Shown piece by piece: positions 1-11,919 of a stretch of 64,000 nt of DNA. Source of the stretch: Neurospora intermedia (taxonomy: Eukaryota > Ascomycota > Sordariomycetes > Sordariales > Sordariaceae); the NCBI GenBank assembly GCA_037102815.1, contig BTPP01000006.1, positions 2,480,001-2,544,000 on the forward strand, read 5' to 3'. The stretch's first letter is position 1; each line of letters starts with the position of its first letter. Position numbers and translations under genes: made by a program. The notes under the pieces are model-generated. The model saw only the letters and a list, made by a program, of their open reading frames with translations. It was not told the origin of the DNA and made no database searches.

Positions 1-496
1 AAGACAACGGAGGTTTCGCCGGTTCGACTCAGTGAGCCCATAGAGGCGAGCTTACACAGATGCCCGGCATTCGTCCTCAGATGATGAACACAAAGATTGA
101 GTGTCGTATTATGTTGTTACCCCTGAACGTGGGAGAAGGGGGACGAACCAACCGTCCACGCGGTCCAACGTTCTCTTCACAGTGCCAGTGCGGCACGACT
201 GGCATGTCGTCACATTATACTGTGCATATCGATAAGAAAACCCAAACTAGAGAGAAGTCCGAAAGTCCTGGACTCCTGGCGCCAATGACAATGGCATGCA
301 ATGTCCCAACTTTCACAAACACACCAGGATTATACCAAGTTTCGGTGATGTGCCGCAACGGAAACTCCCGAATGAACCTTGATTTCGCCATCGGATTTCC
401 CCTTCGGGCCACTTACAGCTCGACTCCGGATATAACTGATGATAATCATCGCACAGTTCCAATGCCCGACGCTCAAACACACAGCCATGCACGATA

Positions 497-697
497 TCAC
501 ATTGTCAAAATGTAAGCCGGGATTTGGATGATGTCCCGAACGATACAAAGATGAAGCACCGAGCCTGTCATGGCCTCTTGCTCAGGATCAAAGTTGGCAT
601 TGACTGGCTGCCTTGTGAAGTGGTTCTCAAACTGCTGAGGAATAAAGCTTAAATCGCCGGCTCCACCTGACGAACAGCTTTCGAAGTTCACAACCAT
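497..697 (-). CDS. Possible first exon or small ORF, unknown
   Basis: An ATG-started frame of 66 codons beginning MVVNFESCSSGG and ending AYILTM before TGA. Its composition is protein-like (mixed hydrophobic and charged residues, no low complexity), unlike neighbouring random frames. An in-frame TGA lies a few codons upstream of the ATG, so the start is fixed if it is coding. A weak GT donor lies next to the stop, so it could be a first exon continuing left, where other frames (for example one ending SICTV) are open but cannot be joined convincingly. I recognise no family. Confidence 0.2.
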   Translation of the reverse strand: MVVNFESCSSGGAGDLSFIPQQFENHFTRQPVNANFDPEQEAMTGSVLHLCIVRDIIQIPAYILTM

Positions 698-2835
698 CGT
701 CACAAAAGATCAAGAAAATCTTAATTATGGTGGTTGTCCTCAGCCATGTTTACCATGTACAAATGGTGTCCTAAGCGCAGCACCCTTTTGTTCCTACCCT
801 CCTTGAGCCTCAGCCGGCCACATGCGGTCGACAGTAACAACATCGACCGCAACCACAAACCCACCAAAACACTACCCCACCTTCTCATTGCTTAGCTTGG
901 TTGATCAACAGCTTCACAATATCAGTGACTGATACATATGTCAAACATACAAATGCTACCACTTTATGTTATATGAGTTGGGCCATTCTATGAATGCACA
1001 TAACGGCTACTGCTGCCCAGGGACAATGGTAAAAGAGGTTTCAGACCGAATAGTCGTACCTGTCCCGCGATGTCTTGGCCCTATCCAAACATTACCCAGG
1101 AGCCAGAATAGTGTGGTCCAGGCAAGACATTTCCAAGTCGGAGTCTCAGAGCCTCCGTGACCCCGTTCTTTGTTTGGTCCCCCCTGGTTCCCCCATATTA
1201 CTAGTGTAATTGTAACCCACTATATTCCTCGTCAACTCAGGGATGAAGGCCCTCTGGTCACCAAATCACATCCTTATTTCTACAGGTACCCAACCACATC
1301 GCGCCGACCTTGGTTGCGGTTCGGGTCGTCCGATAACTGCGAGGTTCCATGCTCCGGTGATTTGCCCCCGCTCTGCAGGTTTGCAGCTCCTTCCCGGTGC
1401 CGATGATGAACTAAACTCTTGAATGGTCAACGAGACGTACCATTTAGGCGCCGGCTGCTGCCTTCATGCACGTATGGCACCTTCAGGAACGACATGGTCT
1501 GCTTCCGAACGCTGCCAATTCAGACAGAATGGCCATTTCCTCAAATATTTTGCCGTTTAATCCAGAAGGATGCAGTCTGGATGATTCAACATACGGTAGC
1601 ATGTGGGGGGAGGAAACATTTGTTGCCCTCTAAACTCCGTGCCAATTAAGGCTGGGCGAGCCGACTCCACCTTTAACTTCTTAAGTCCGCATCTACTCTT
1701 CCTTCCGCCTCCTCACTTCCTTGCCGAGGCAAACCTCCTCTTTTCCACGAATGAGAAGAGAAAGGGCAAAAGAGGCTTCAAATTGCTCAGCAGTGTGATA
1801 CAGAAACTTCCAGGCAACCTCACCTTTTCCATTTATCCCTGTCACGCCTATCTCCGAGACGTATGCAAGTGTTAAACAGTCAAGTCAATCCCAATAAATA
1901 CCTCCAACCTCACGACCGAATCCAGCGTGTCACGACAGCACGTTCGTGTTCCCACAGCGAGAAACCAGCTTTACCCTTGCACATCAGAAGAAAGGTTCAT
2001 AAACACCGGTCCGAGTCAAGACCTTGTCTGGTTTATCCTTTGCCTTTCTCCCCTCTCCACTTTCTCCATCAAAACTGCCACAGCTTACAACTGCGTGCAG
2101 AGCGATGTCTCTTTCTATAACTCCTTGACCGAACGGGTATTTGACGCCGACGAACACTTTTACTGTTATCAGACAGTCTGTTCCTCGAGTGGTCAACCGG
2201 AGTTTTTTTCATTCAACTGGCATTATCATTCTAGCTCCATCGCCTCTGTCACCTCAAAGCTTACTCGGAAACGGTTTCACATCGTTCGACATTTCCACAC
2301 TTGACCGCAAAAAGTTGCCAAGTTACTCGACCTCTGAAGGACTCGAACTACGATAGTATCTACATCTCAAGAGATAAACCCTGGCGTCAGTGCTCTCCTG
2401 AGTGGTTTATCAGAACCAGAAGGCGACATCTGGTCACGATTGTATGACGAGACCATCGGCTGGGTTTGCCAGCAATTCGTCCGAGTCTAAACCAGTACCG
2501 AGATCAGCGGTGATTCCACGGCGTGTTCTCTCTCATATCATTTACTCAATTATACTCGTGAGTATATATTTCATGATATACTGAATTCCTACTTTGGGGG
2601 GCCCTCTCCTAGTGTCTATCCATCCCCTCGCTGCACTGATGATGGAGCTTGGACTGAAAAGAGGGGCACATTCACATCACAAATTCAACCACCCCGCGAA
2701 CGTGATAAACACGTTTTGCACTCATGGCACAGGGAACAGCGTGGCCAACAGCCTCAACAGTTTACATTGCGGAGGGATACTTGAGATGGGTCTTGAGGGT
2801 TTGACCTGTCCGAGGAGCGCGGAAACAGGCGTGTC

Positions 2836-2861
2836 AAAAAAAAAAAAAAAAAAAAAAAAAA
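2836..2861. repeat. Poly(A) run, 26 nt
   Basis: Uninterrupted A26 on the plus strand, upstream of the small Cys-rich protein gene. Read as coding it only gives polylysine, so overlapping frames are artefacts. Confidence 0.9.
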
Positions 2862-3028
2862 GACCCTTTTCCACTCGATCAATGACCAGCATGTGAAGAA
2901 AAGAGGTCCCCTTCCTCACTCTCACTTCATCATTCCTCTCACCTCCTCAATCTTCTCCATCCCCATTTCTCTTATCAATGATATCAACTCGACCCCTTCT
3001 CACGCTCCTCACCAAAACCCTCTTACAG

Positions 3029-3074
<46 letters not shown>
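3029..3074. repeat. Poly(A) run, 46 nt
   Basis: Uninterrupted A46 ending 63 bp before the ATG of the small Cys-rich protein, so probably in its 5' leader or core promoter. It directly follows CTTACAG, a good 3' splice-site context; a leader intron ending there would leave the A tract in the mRNA, but no donor was identified. Confidence 0.9.
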
Positions 3075-3076
<2 letters not shown>

Positions 3077-3137
3077 AAACTAACCCTCTCCCAGCTTCCA
3101 ACTACCACAATCCAACCCCCCTTTCAACTTTTCCAAA

Positions 3138-3416
3138 ATGTGCACCCAATGGTTCTGCCTCTACGCCTGCGGCCACAAGGGTTTCTACCGCTACGACCCC
3201 TGCCAGGACTTTGGCACCAAATGCTACGGCGCCGGCGGCGAGCAGTCTCTCTTTTCGGTTGAAAACACGTGCGACGACTGCCAGAGCCGGGCGACGGAAC
3301 CGAATCCCGAGGGCCGCAAGGACGATCCGTACCTGAAGGAGCAGAAGTACGTGCCTTGGATTGTTACTACTGAAAATGCGGCGGCGGCGAGTGCTGGTGG
3401 GGGGCAGGGGAAGTAA
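3138..3416 (+). CDS. Small Cys-rich protein (92 aa), MC-initiated
   Basis: Single-exon ORF of 92 residues beginning MCTQWFC. Cysteines are arranged as C2, C7, C11-G-H13, C22, C29 and a C-x2-C pair (CDDC) at about 45-48, followed by an acidic and Pro-rich middle and an Ala/Gly-rich tail. The paired Cys and CGH suggest zinc or another metal, as in small treble-clef or ribbon folds, though no catalytic motif is visible. There is no signal peptide or TM segment, so it is probably cytosolic or nuclear. The ATG context (CAAAATGTG) is good. Start codons followed directly by Cys recur in small uncharacterised fungal proteins, as far as I recall. Function unknown. Confidence 0.7.
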   Translation: MCTQWFCLYACGHKGFYRYDPCQDFGTKCYGAGGEQSLFSVENTCDDCQSRATEPNPEGRKDDPYLKEQKYVPWIVTTENAAAASAGGGQGK

Positions 3417-5417
3417 GGGGGGTGTAGGGTGGGATGTGAAAGAGGAGGAGAGGAGATGGGAAGGGGCAAGAAGAGAAGTTTAGGGGGCTGGGATTTGGTT
3501 GATAAGGGTAGTAGGGAAGGGGCGAAGAGATGGATGGGGTGAGGAGAAAAACGGGAAGGGATTACACAGGCATATTCAGGATGCATACGTCTAGAAATGC
3601 CTGGATTGATCCCGGACCATACGACGTACCAGGCCAGGCCTTTTTCCTGGATAAATAACAAACACTACACAAGAGTTCAAAAGGACATATCTTCAAACTC
3701 ATCATCATTTCACTTTTGACAAAGAAAACCCTCAAGGGGGACTCGGTGTCGGGATGAACGTAGATACACAGGGCAAGGAGGACACAAGAAAGAAAGATGT
3801 CTTTGCAAGTTGGTCTACAAGATCACCGAAATTACCTACGTACCTACTAACTCTAAAGTTGAGTGAGTGTAGTATCCTCTTACTCTTGTATCACAAGTCG
3901 CGCAACTCCCCAAGTCTTCTAGCAAGCCAAATCAAATAATCTTATTAACTACAGCAACTGCGAAACGAGCGCTTTACATATAACGACCTCAACATGCCTT
4001 TCATTCCCATCGTGCTCACCTCGATCTAATACACAAGTAATACAAGCCATCTACCTAGGTACTCACAGCAACATCATCACCAACATCACAAACAAGGTCA
4101 TCTATCACCAAGTGGCAACGAACGCGCAAAGCACCCATTTAATTCCAGTATACCCACCCCATCATCACGAAGTCAGGTACTCAGTTAAAAGATCCCTCCT
4201 GATCAGGCAAACCCCCCCTCTCCCCCAAACCTCTCCCCAAACCTAGCACAATATCACCACGTCAGCCTACCCAAACTTATATCCCGACATAGGTGTGTCA
4301 TCGTCACGAACAAATCTCTCGTCCAAGCGATCCCTCGTTCGTGGTCGATGACTATGAGGGAGGCGTAGACAATGTTAGGCAACGTCGTGGCCGGCATGCG
4401 GGGAGATGATATGAAAAAGAGAAGACATTTGATGAGAGCGGCGGTTAGGGAGCGGTGGTTAGGGAGAGCGGAGGCGAGGGCGAGGACGCCGTGGTAGGTT
4501 GGTTCGAAACAAACGACGGCCGCCTATACTAGACGGTTGAGGGGAATTTGGTGCGGGCGAAGTGTTTGTTGGGTGTATGGTAAATGGAGCCCCAGGCGTT
4601 CGGTTCCATGGACAGGAGCAGTTGGATGTTAGTAATGGTTGGAAGTATAGGTTTTGGGTAGGTCACAATGTCGTAGGAAGAGAATTGCATGGGGGTGAGA
4701 TATTCTTCTGAGAGAGGGATTCGGGGATGAGTAATTTGGAAGGAAGTGGCTGGTGATGTTATCTGGAGGAGGGAAGAGGAACGATGGCTGAGTGGCGTTT
4801 TGTTTGGGTGTAAGTGATGAAGGTAGTTGGAAGTGACTAGGGATTGGGGTGAGTATTTGGACAGATGGAACTTTCAAGATTGAGAAGGGGTCGAAGTATG
4901 GTTGATGGTCGTTTAGTTTTTCATGCCGCGTAACTTGTGGTGAAAAGAGAAGTAGTCATTCTCGATTGGAGGAAAGAGGGGTTTGTAATGAAGGAACAAC
5001 CTTCTTTATTTGATCTATTGCCTAACACACGATGTGGTGATCATGGGCACTTGACCTTCTGCCTCTGCGTCCCAACAATGTCAGCTGGCTCTTTGCAATA
5101 TTACCATATCCCACAACAGGACGGATTGCTCGTCCCGACCATGGAAGCTCATGTTGTAGATGAACGGACGTGCAAATAGAGTATACGCCGCGTCTCTCAT
5201 CCGAACTCTCGGGGTCAGTGGTGAGGGAACTCAGAGAGGCGGCCGATGAGAACCTCGAAAACAGTTCAAGAAGGTAGAAAGGGAAAAGAAGACAAACAAC
5301 ATTAAATGTGAAATAACAACTGAGAACAGAGCACAAAGTATGATATTGCAGACCTTGGTATATTCCACATCTAATCTATCACCAACTGCAACACCCCCTT
5401 TGAACATCCAGCTCAGC
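3417..5417. other. Intergenic, with a possible broken gene
   Basis: Lies between the 3' ends of the Cys-rich gene (plus) and the glyoxalase gene (minus). The first part is the G-rich 3' region of the small gene. The minus strand between about 4254 and 4990 has broken protein-like frames, listed separately. Nothing else is supportable. Confidence 0.5.
4254..4990 (-). pseudogene. Candidate decayed or intron-rich host gene
   Basis: The minus strand carries consecutive open stretches in different frames that read like one globular protein. The last (4254-4523, 89 codons to a TGA, no early ATG) includes FEPTYHGVLALASALPNHR and IDHERGIAWTRDLF. The one before it (about 4523-4883) includes SEEYLTPMQFSSYDIVTYP and SMEPNAWGSIYHTPNKHF and stops in TAG just before the next frame opens. 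Further upstream come DPFSILKVPSVQILTP and IENDYFSFHHKLRGMKN. Either short introns or frameshifts separate them; I found no clean splice pair. The strand is pyrimidine-rich, which lowers stop-codon frequency and inflates such frames, so confidence is low. No family recognised. Confidence 0.25.
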
Positions 5418-6760
5418 TTAGAAGTTAGCCTGGCCAGTGAAGCGCTCATTCTGGACCAACTCAATCCAGTAGTTATCGGGATCAAGAACAAACGCAACGT
5501 TCTTCATGCGACCATCCGTCAGTCTCTTCTTCCAGTTGACCTTGAGACCCTCCAGACGCTCGCAGGCAGCCTCGATGTTATCAACCGACACGCCTATTTC
5601 ATCGTTAGCAACTCATCCCATCCCCATCTTCCAGTAAGCCGAGGAGAAAACTCACAAATGTGTCCAAACCCTTGAGGCTGATCATTGCCGTTATGGTACG
5701 AAAAGTTCTCGTCCTTCTCGGTGCCATAGTTCCACGTCAACTCCAACAATCCCTCGCGATCCGCCGTGTTCTGCTTCTCATCGCCATACCCCAGGAAATA
5801 AAGGTTGAACCCGGCCTCCTTGGCCTCATGCGTCCTCACCAGCTTCATGCCCATGACCTCCTGGTAAAACTTGAGACTCTTCTCCCCATCCTTGACCCTC
5901 AACATGGTATGGTTCATCCTGTACGTCTTCAGGTCCGTCTCCTTGACGCCCTCCGTCTCCTCCACCGGCTTGCGACCGATAATCTCCACCCAGTATCCAT
6001 CCGGGTCCAGGGCAAAAGCAATGTGCTTCATGCGTCCATCGCTCAACTTCTTCTGGAACTTGTAACCCGCGTCCTCGAGGCGCTGGCACGCGGCCTGGAG
6101 GTTGTCGACGGAGATGCAGGTGTGGCCGAAGCCGCGGTGGGGTTCGACGTTGCCGTTGTTGACCTTGTAGTTGGGGTCGGACTCGGTGCCGTAGTTGTGG
6201 GTTAGCTCGATGAGACCCTCGCGGTCCCAGAGGTTGGCGCCCGCGGAGACGGCACCGGGAGCGTCGTAGCCGAGGAAGTAGAGGTCGAACTTGGCTTCAG
6301 GGAAGGAGAGTTTCTTGAGGAGGGACATGCCGAGGAATTCGTAGAATTTGACTGGTCCGGATTGTTAGTAATGTGTCGCCGCTGGAGGGTAGACACAGGC
6401 TGTTGTTGTTGTCAACGTACCCGACTCCTTGGGGTCCTTGACCCGGATCCTGTTGTCTCGATATCAGCATATCGCTCCTTGTTTCGTCCTCAATGACATT
6501 GCTCAGAATTGCCAAACTTACATGGAGTGGTTGAACTTGTAGTTCTGGACATCGGTAGTAGCCGCCATGTTTGCAAACGATCTTGTGAAAGCTGTTGTTG
6601 TTGATAATACGCATTCAAGTCAGCTCCCAAGCCAGTCTCCTTTATGTCTAGATTCATTCATCTTGAACTCACCAGGTCTAAACAATGTAGTCTTCTTGTG
6701 ATTAAACAAAGCACTAGAAAAAAGCTTCAATCTCTGTGCTGCACGCGTTGTTGAGTTCAT
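5418..6760 (-). CDS. GLO1: Glyoxalase I (lactoylglutathione lyase), dual-start
   Basis: Converts the hemithioacetal of methylglyoxal and glutathione to S-lactoylglutathione. Exons 6760-6673, 6591-6522, 6449-6421, 6351-5656 and 5593-5418 join in frame to 352 aa. Two glyoxalase/VOC domains lie in tandem (about 45-185 and 205-350), each with a FYLG-type beta strand, a GFGH metal-ligand region and a DPDGYW or DPDNYW end, the fused monomer typical of fungal Glo1. The first exon encodes a basic, Ser/Thr-rich leader (MNSTTRAAQRLKLF...) that looks like a mitochondrial presequence. A second in-frame ATG at 6568 (Met38, MAATTDVQ) would give a 315-aa cytosolic form. All four introns have GT-AG ends. Convergent with the gene to its left. 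Confidence 0.93.
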
Positions 6761-7697
6761 GAGTTTTTTTTTTCTCTCACAAATCTCTCAGCTTCCAAAA
6801 GGCAAGTGACGTGGAAGAGAAGAGAATCTGTTGTAGAAAAGTGCCGTGCGGGGGGGGGGGATGCAGTGGTGTCGATTTACTTGTACGGAAGGAGGCATGA
6901 AGCTATTCTAGTGGTGCTACTGTACTGAAAACACCATCATCGGAGCGCTTATTGCCGTGAGCGTTGGGGACGGTGAGGGGCTCTAGACAACTCCCTGACA
7001 GCGGGTAAGGATTGACCCCACTTGATTGGAAATACGGTGTTGACGTCAGCGGAGCTTTTCTCCACATCGTTCAGTTACAGTAGTACTAGCTTGTGCTACA
7101 ACGGGACCGACGGGAGGGAGCTGTCCGGCGGCGGCACCGATGCCGTGATGCTGCAGTGCGGCGGTGCCAAAGTAAACAATAATCGGTCAGAGACGAACAT
7201 CGTTTACCAGTTGATGATGAGCTGTCAGGCGTCCACGGGTGTCCGTATGAACCTGATATGCCCATTTACTCGGCCGTTTTTTTCATCCAGAAATGTATCA
7301 TTGAGAAGCCAAAGTGATGATACTGTATGTACCTAATCGTGATACTGATAACCTGTGCCCGATCCTAAAACGAACACCGTGAGAGGCAACAGCCCGAACT
7401 ATCCATGCTTGATGCCAAAACTCCATGCCACTGACACCAACGAAAGACAAGGAGTAAGAGAAACCTGATCCTCAGTTATTGTCTGTACCTCAAAAATACA
7501 ACATAATGCTTCATCTGACCGGTATCGCTCTTCTCATTCGTTTCCTGGCCGATTTCGCTGATCCTTCCCCTTTCTTATACCCACTGTCCTCGTTATCCCC
7601 AAATATAATCCTGACAAAAACCCCTCTTCGTTTGTTTCTGTAGGTACCTTCACTATTCCATATTCTCCGAAGGAATCAGCTCAAGCAGCCCATCCAC
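6761..7697. other. Intergenic, glyoxalase promoter side
   Basis: About 0.9 kb between the glyoxalase start and the 3' end of the Mam3-like gene. It holds a short poly(T), a G10 run near 6850 and one AGGTACCT palindrome at 7642. No coding sequence supported. Confidence 0.6.
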
Positions 7698-10232
7698 CTA
7701 AGATTTGCCGCCCTTGCGCTTCTTCTTTTTGCTCTTGTTCTTCTTCCCTTGACTACTGCTCTGTCCGCCACCATTGGTTTTGGCGGATTCACTCTCCTTA
7801 TCTCCGGACTGGTGCCCTTCATCGCCCGTCGTAAGCGGCAAAAGACCCTGAGTTTCGTCACCTGTCTCCGACCTGGCGGATGGCGTGGCTATCGACACAG
7901 TCACCTTGGCGCCACGGCCGTCGCCAGGCGAGGTTGCAGTGATGGCGTATTCCTCCTCGTCGTTGGAGCTGTTGGTTTCCAAAACCACCTTCCTGACACC
8001 TCGTGTCTCAATAATGTTCTCCGTTATACTTCCACTGCGAACAATTCCACGCCTATGGGGCAAGGGGCCGCTGTCGCGAATGCTGGCAACACTATCGCTA
8101 CTACGGTTCGATCCATGGTCAGACAACCCGCCGGCCGTATCCGTGGCCGCATTCACTTGCTGCCTCGTGGGCGTCTGTGTTGACTTGTCGACTGTATCTT
8201 GATTACCGCCCGAGTTGTCCATATCAATAGGTACTGCCGTGACAGCACTCTCTGCTGGAGAGATGAGCTGTGCGGTAGCGGGGCTAACACCACCGTAGCT
8301 CTGCGTCAGAGCTTGGATACCGTCCTTTGCCGTCGATTGTTGAGGTCTGAGGAGGCTAGTAGTTTCATCATCTTCGTAGGAAGTCTCGGCAACAGCGCTC
8401 GAGTCGGCAATTGATGCAGCACGTGCTTGGGAGAGGTGTCCCGCAATCCCAGGTTTGATCTTTACTGTAGTTGAGCGAGTGCTCTTGGGGTTAATAGCCG
8501 GGTTAGAGGGTCCTAGGTGTTTCAAGTGCTGCCTCAGTTCTTCGAGATTGGTGCGAACTGGGACCGTGGTGTTCACCGTCTGGCCATCGACCCCAGTAGA
8601 GCTTCTCCGCATCATGAAAGTAGTCTGCTTGGGATCCCGCTCGTTGATGAGATGGGCCGCTTCTGAGACAGTGCTGCCCGCACCGGTAAGCGGCTCAACA
8701 ATCTTTGACGGTGGAATATCAACACCGTTTGTCTTGCTCGAACCGGCGGCATCATCATGACTCCTGCTCATGGTCTTACCAAGCACATCCTCAGAGACAC
8801 GACGTGTGATTCTGGCCTTGGGTGCAGGAGTCAATCGGCGAATGGCCTTGTGGACGTCGATGTAGACATCCGATTCATCAATGATTTCCCTAAAGTGCGG
8901 TCAGAAAATATCCCACTTTAAACTCAGCAAAGGTAAAGCCAAGACTTACTCTCCAATCAATTCCTCGATAACGTCCTCAAGGGTAACCACACCGATGGCA
9001 CCATGATCTTCTCCGGGACATTCGGAAACAAGAACCATGTGGGACTTGCCCTCTTGGAAGAAGTTGACAATATCCAAACAGCTGGTTTCAGGACGGGTCT
9101 CGGGAAGAGTGGCCAAGGGGAAGTCCTTGACCCTCTTGCAGTCTTCGGGGTCGTAAGTGATGAGGATCTTGACAAGCAACATGCCGACAAAGTTGGTGGG
9201 GTTTCCGGTTTCATGGATGGGGATTCTCGAGTAGCCGGCTGACAATATCATATCCATAGTTTCCTCATCCAGAACGGTGTCCTCTGCCATGACAAAAACG
9301 TCCTCCATGGGAGTCATGACACTGGCGACCGGCTTTTCCTTCAAGTCGAGTACCGCACTGATGATGGTGACTTCATCCTGGTTGAGGCGTTCCGAGACAT
9401 CGCCGAGGTTCTTGTGTAGGGTGACCAACGTCTTGAGACCGCTCTTCTTGTAGACTGTCCCATGGTCTTCTCCAAGAAGCTTGTCGAGAAGCTTTGCAAT
9501 CGGGTACGAGACGGGGGCGGTCAGATACATGAGTAGGAGGACAGGCTTGGCCATGTAGCCACCGATCGGAAGGCCGTATCGAACGCATAGCGACTGAGGA
9601 ATGACCTCACCGAAGATGACTGGAAACAAGATATTAGACGAGCGGCATGAGGTTTATGTGGAAGTCAACGTACCAATCAAGACAGTAGAGCCGATGACAG
9701 CGGCAACGCCACCGCCGAGGCAACGGTCCAAAACAACAGGAAGTGTTTCGTTTACAATGACATTGGACAATAGCAGGGTAACTAGGACCCAATGTTTGCC
9801 ACGTTGTAGTAGATCGTACACTCGCTTCGCGTTCTTTTGTTGTGGTTCGGTCCGATCTCTCGCGAGTACTTGGAGATAGATGCCATCTTGGCCCATCAGA
9901 CTAGGCGTCTGTGTCAGTTCTGTGTGCTTGATCGAGGAAGATGCCGAGGATCAATAAACATACGCTATCGTCAAGCCGGCAAAGGCTCCTCCGACGAGGA
10001 CCAAAACAGCTGAGACCAGATAGAGGACCCAAAGGCTGGCGCCGCCCTCTTCTAACTCCTCGGAAGCTCCATGTTCGAGAATGCCTAAATGTATGGGTGC
10101 AGCCGTGACGGTGGAAATGCCCATGAACAGGGCGCGAGCAAGGCCGACCGTCAGCGAGCGTGCTGCTAGCAAGCCATTGGAACGGGAGGAGGCACCACGA
10201 AAATGTTGTGCCGTTCGGGGGGCTATCGACAT
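7698..10232 (-). CDS. MAM3: Mam3/CNNM-type DUF21-CBS membrane protein
   Basis: Exons 10232-9964, 9900-9674, 9619-8950 and 8889-7698 give 785 aa. The N-terminus has about four hydrophobic segments of a DUF21 transmembrane domain ([51 protein letters not shown]), followed by a CBS pair ([12 protein letters not shown] ... [15 protein letters not shown] ... [17 protein letters not shown]). This is the CorC/CNNM/Mam3 order. Yeast Mam3 is a vacuolar membrane protein affecting metal (Mn, Co, Mg) homeostasis; a similar vacuolar role is inferred. The roughly 390-residue tail is disordered, Ser/Thr-rich and ends in a lysine cluster ([15 protein letters not shown]), longer than in yeast. The introns (63, 54 and 60 bp) preserve frame. 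Start chosen at MSIAPRTAQ, before the first TM segment. Confidence 0.92.
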
Positions 10233-11919
10233 TATTTTCGAAAGTTTACACCAGGGTCGGTTGCGGATGATCTGCGAGATACTCTGTCTGGGGTGGGTGG
10301 GTTGATTTTATTGAGAAAGCTGACGGGTTGGAAGCCGTGGCTGTGTTTGGGCCAAGAAGATGCTGTTGGATGTGAGACTGTGCTTGGCGCGCTTTCCCTC
10401 GTTGAATCTTGCCGCTGCAGACAGAAGAGGAAGGACGCTCGGAGAATGCTGGGCAATAAGGAAGAGATTCAGTGAAAGTGCAGTGGTATATCGTGTCGAT
10501 CCGTCACAAGCTCTGCCAGCTCCCACTGCAAGCGATAGTGGTCCGATGTGTTTTTTTTTTTTTTTCCTTTTTTCCCCCCGGCTTTGCGGATCGACACTAC
10601 ACTAGAGGTACGAGTGTGATATGCGCCAGCCGTGTCGTAGGATCCAGGGCTTGTATCCTTTGGCGATTCGGAGGAGACAGCGGCGATTTCAAACGGAGGC
10701 GGAAATACCCTTGTTGTTTTAGTCCGGATGGTGGTTGCCCGATCGCGAGACAGTGAGTTGGAACGAAGTTGGGGAAGATATCAATGGTGAACAAAAGGGA
10801 AAAAGCCAGAAAGTTACGGATCTTGCTGGGCACTTGGCAGCGGCGGTGCTACATTATTAAAGAGACTATGCAAAAGTGGAGCCATGACGACGACCGCGAC
10901 GGGACCCGTTCCGATGACGATAATGGCAGCGGACAGCCGCCCGGAGCCTCTCATTGATTGGCCATACGCCGGTTCAGTTCGTTACAGCGATTCAGACGGG
11001 CATGATTGGAACCGGCAGCAACGGGCCAGTGGGACTTGCAGCGGCATCTACACTAGACTTAGTGGTAGTGTAGATAAAAACCGTTGGAAGAACTTGAATC
11101 GGGCCATCAAGGTGTCCGTCTCCATGGGGTCATGAGGGAGCAATCTCAGAGCAGCTGTATGTACGACCGATTGCTACCTACACTGATTCACGGCAGGACG
11201 CAGGACGAGGGCAGTAACAAAAGCACGCACAAGTTCCACAGCAATCATATCACGGTTATTTTAGTCAACCCCATTACTTAGTTATTGGTAGGAAGTAGGA
11301 GGATACACAGAGCTTGACAACAAAGAAAAAGATAGGTAAACAGCGGTGTTTCAAGACTGAAAGACTCGGACGATTCGAGTCCATCCTGGTTAAGTGTAGA
11401 CGCTGCGTATGGGAACACGTTACAAACTTGACCAGACTGTCCAGGTAACATAGGTAGTGTCGGTGCCAGCTCAATGGCGCGTTTAGAAAACCCCCCTGGT
11501 TGCCATCGTGTAATTTCTTCATTCGAGCTTTGGGGCGTTTACATGTCTCCGTCCTTCGTCCCGAGCGGGACATCGGAGGCGGCACTCTCACATGCTCTGG
11601 AAGGGACGGGAGGTTTGTGGTTTTCGATAAGGTTGCCGGCACCTTCCGCATATAGTCCCCACCTCCTACATACCCGCCCCACCAAAGCACTCGACCCCGA
11701 GCCGCTGTGGGGAGGAGCCGAGAGCTTGAGAGTCCCACAGCGGGCATACAGAACCCTCATCTTACTGGCTAGAGGTACCTACTGTAGTGTAGATTTACAC
11801 AATACCAAACTGACAGAGACGAGGACGGACGGGAGCTGCCCGAAGCGCGTTTTCTTCTTCCATCTCCAGCTTCGCGCGTCGAAGACTGCCACGACCGACG
11901 GGAGCCACACCACAACACA
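10233..11919. other. Divergent intergenic region
   Basis: Separates the divergently transcribed Mam3-like and AT-hook genes and so holds both promoters. A T-rich run lies at about 10552-10566 and an AGGTACCT palindrome at 11773. Open frames here are short and overlap on both strands; none looks coding. Confidence 0.6.

Larger units (their letters stand above)
1..3137. other. Gene-poor left edge
   Basis: No confident gene. Short open frames on both strands look random, except one ATG-started minus-strand frame listed separately (497-697). The right part holds two long poly(A) runs in front of the small Cys-rich protein gene. Pyrimidine-rich stretches near 1680-1740 and 2900-3000 resemble fungal leader sequence but lead into no convincing reading frame. 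Confidence 0.5.

Noticed and set aside
2893-3336. ORFs containing long polylysine
   Set aside because: The lysines come only from the A26 and A46 runs; the surrounding residues are not protein-like and the Cys-rich ORF uses another frame.
5660-6205. 181-codon plus-strand ORF across glyoxalase
   Set aside because: Antisense shadow; the minus-strand VOC domains explain the sequence.
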